Shown here one piece after another: positions 28,951-29,333 of a DNA stretch of 29,333 bases (positions within the stretch are counted from its first letter, which is position 1; the number at the start of each line of letters is the position of its first letter). The notes under the pieces are model-generated. The model had not been told where the DNA came from, did no database searches, and was given only the letters and a program-made list of their open reading frames with translations. Origin of the DNA: DSNY01 sp016861185 (lineage in GTDB: Bacteria > Pseudomonadota > Gammaproteobacteria > Burkholderiales > Burkholderiaceae_F); NCBI GenBank assembly GCA_030263275.1, contig SZOR01000046.1, forward strand, positions 1 to 29,333, given 5' to 3'. The translations under genes and the position numbers were made by a program.

Positions 28951-29333
28951 CTATTCTTCCGCTGTGGGCTCGACGAGCCCGCTGCGCTGCGCGCGCTGGA
29001 TCGCCTCGACGCGCGTGGCCACGCCGAGCTTGGCGATCAGCGCCGCGACGTGGTGATCGACGGTACGCACCGAGCGACTCAAGCGACGTGCGATCTCGGC
29101 GTTGCGCAGGCCCGTGCACAGCAGCCGCAGCACCTCGACTTCGCGCCGCGTCAGCCCGTACGGGTTCTCGCGCGTCGTCGCGCGCGCGCCGCGCGGCACG
29201 CCGCGCACGCCGGCCGCGCGCAGCCGGCGGCGCAACTGTTCGACGGCGGGCCGCGCGCCGAGCGCATCGAAGATTTCGAGCGCTTGTCGCTGCGCCGCGC
29301 TGTCGCCGTCGGCCAGGGCGCGCGCTTGTTCGT
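28951..29333 (-). CDS. LuxR-family transcriptional regulator, C-terminal part (continues beyond window)
   Basis: The visible 127 residues start inside a helical repeat (EQARALADGDSAAQRQALEIF, DALGARPAVEQLRRRL) and continue RAAGVRGVPRGARATTRENPYGLTRREVEVL. The end is a LuxR-type helix-turn-helix (LTRREVEVLRLLCTGLRNAEIA, RRLSRSVRTVDHHVAALIAKLGV). The frame is open to the window end with no stop, and this combination is typical of large AAA-ATPase regulators with TPR-like helices (MalT/LAL type), so the gene probably extends well beyond 29333. An internal ATG at 29235 is not the start. It is upstream of DUF4242 on the same strand and may control it. The inducer is unknown. Confidence 0.88.
   Translation of the reverse strand, partial: EQARALADGDSAAQRQALEIFDALGARPAVEQLRRRLRAAGVRGVPRGARATTRENPYGLTRREVEVLRLLCTGLRNAEIARRLSRSVRTVDHHVAALIAKLGVATRVEAIQRAQRSGLVEPTAEE

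Noticed and set aside
1..29333. tRNA, rRNA, integrase, transposase or toxin-antitoxin genes
   Set aside because: I looked for T-loop GTTCGA-type motifs, rRNA-like stretches and typical protein motifs on both strands and found none that could be supported.

Overview
The window is GC-rich (by eye about two thirds G+C) and densely packed. It looks like a betaproteobacterium, most likely from the Burkholderiales. The evidence is a Bug-family (tripartite tricarboxylate) binding protein, a TIGR04438-type small Trp-rich protein next to ilvD, a divergent lgt/ilvD pair, a MatB-type malonyl-CoA synthetase and a plant-type ferredoxin reductase of the kind often annotated CDP-6-deoxy-glucoseen reductase. 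I saw no rRNA, tRNA, CRISPR, phage or transposase gene. Most of the region is ordinary metabolism and transport; the unusual material is in intergenic DNA.

Layout. 1-4119: 5'-truncated TauE/SafE permease, a stand-alone CHASE2 membrane protein divergent from a Crp/Fnr regulator, a Cys/Met-type PLP enzyme and a 62-aa protein with a strong ribosome binding site. 4140-7589 (minus): Bug binding protein, a crotonase-fold protein and matB, a probable acid uptake and CoA-activation unit. 7862-10757: lgt (minus), ilvD (plus), small Trp-rich protein (minus). 10938-12575: class I cytochrome c (plus), then D-amino-acid dehydrogenase (minus). 12794-17862: a complete branched-chain amino-acid ABC transporter, livK, terminator, livHMGF. 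17880-20142 (minus): argD-like aminotransferase, GNAT and paiB, joined by ATGA overlaps. 20519-22533: divergent ferredoxin reductase and SDR. 22542-27904 (minus): ugpCBAE-like ABC transporter followed by an endonuclease/exonuclease/phosphatase-family enzyme and a small lipoprotein. 28017-29333 (minus): C-terminus of a LuxR-type regulator, a DUF4242 protein and an unassigned secreted protein.

Three intergenic features stand out. (1) Upstream of the argD-like gene, on its strand, is a 20-codon ORF with 8 Arg codons, followed by an 11-bp GC-rich hairpin and a T-tract. This is the layout of a ribosome-mediated transcription attenuator responding to arginine. (2) Between livG and livF a REP-like palindrome sits between two perfect 58-bp copies of the livG 3' end. 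This creates a 52-codon ORF that keeps ATGA stop/start overlaps on both sides. (3) Three intergenic loci (6511-6591, 8664-8809, 20304-20520) carry inverted arrays of a GCRRTCC heptamer around unrelated cores, a REPIN-like modular repeat. At lgt and ilvD it abuts the start codons and replaces any visible Shine-Dalgarno sequence.

Functional links. Lgt would lipidate the two lipoproteins seen here (LivK and the 22542-22976 product). LivKHMGF imports branched-chain amino acids while IlvD makes them. The ArgD/GNAT/PaiB unit suggests arginine or polyamine metabolism. All functional calls come from motifs and family knowledge read by eye; no database search was run.
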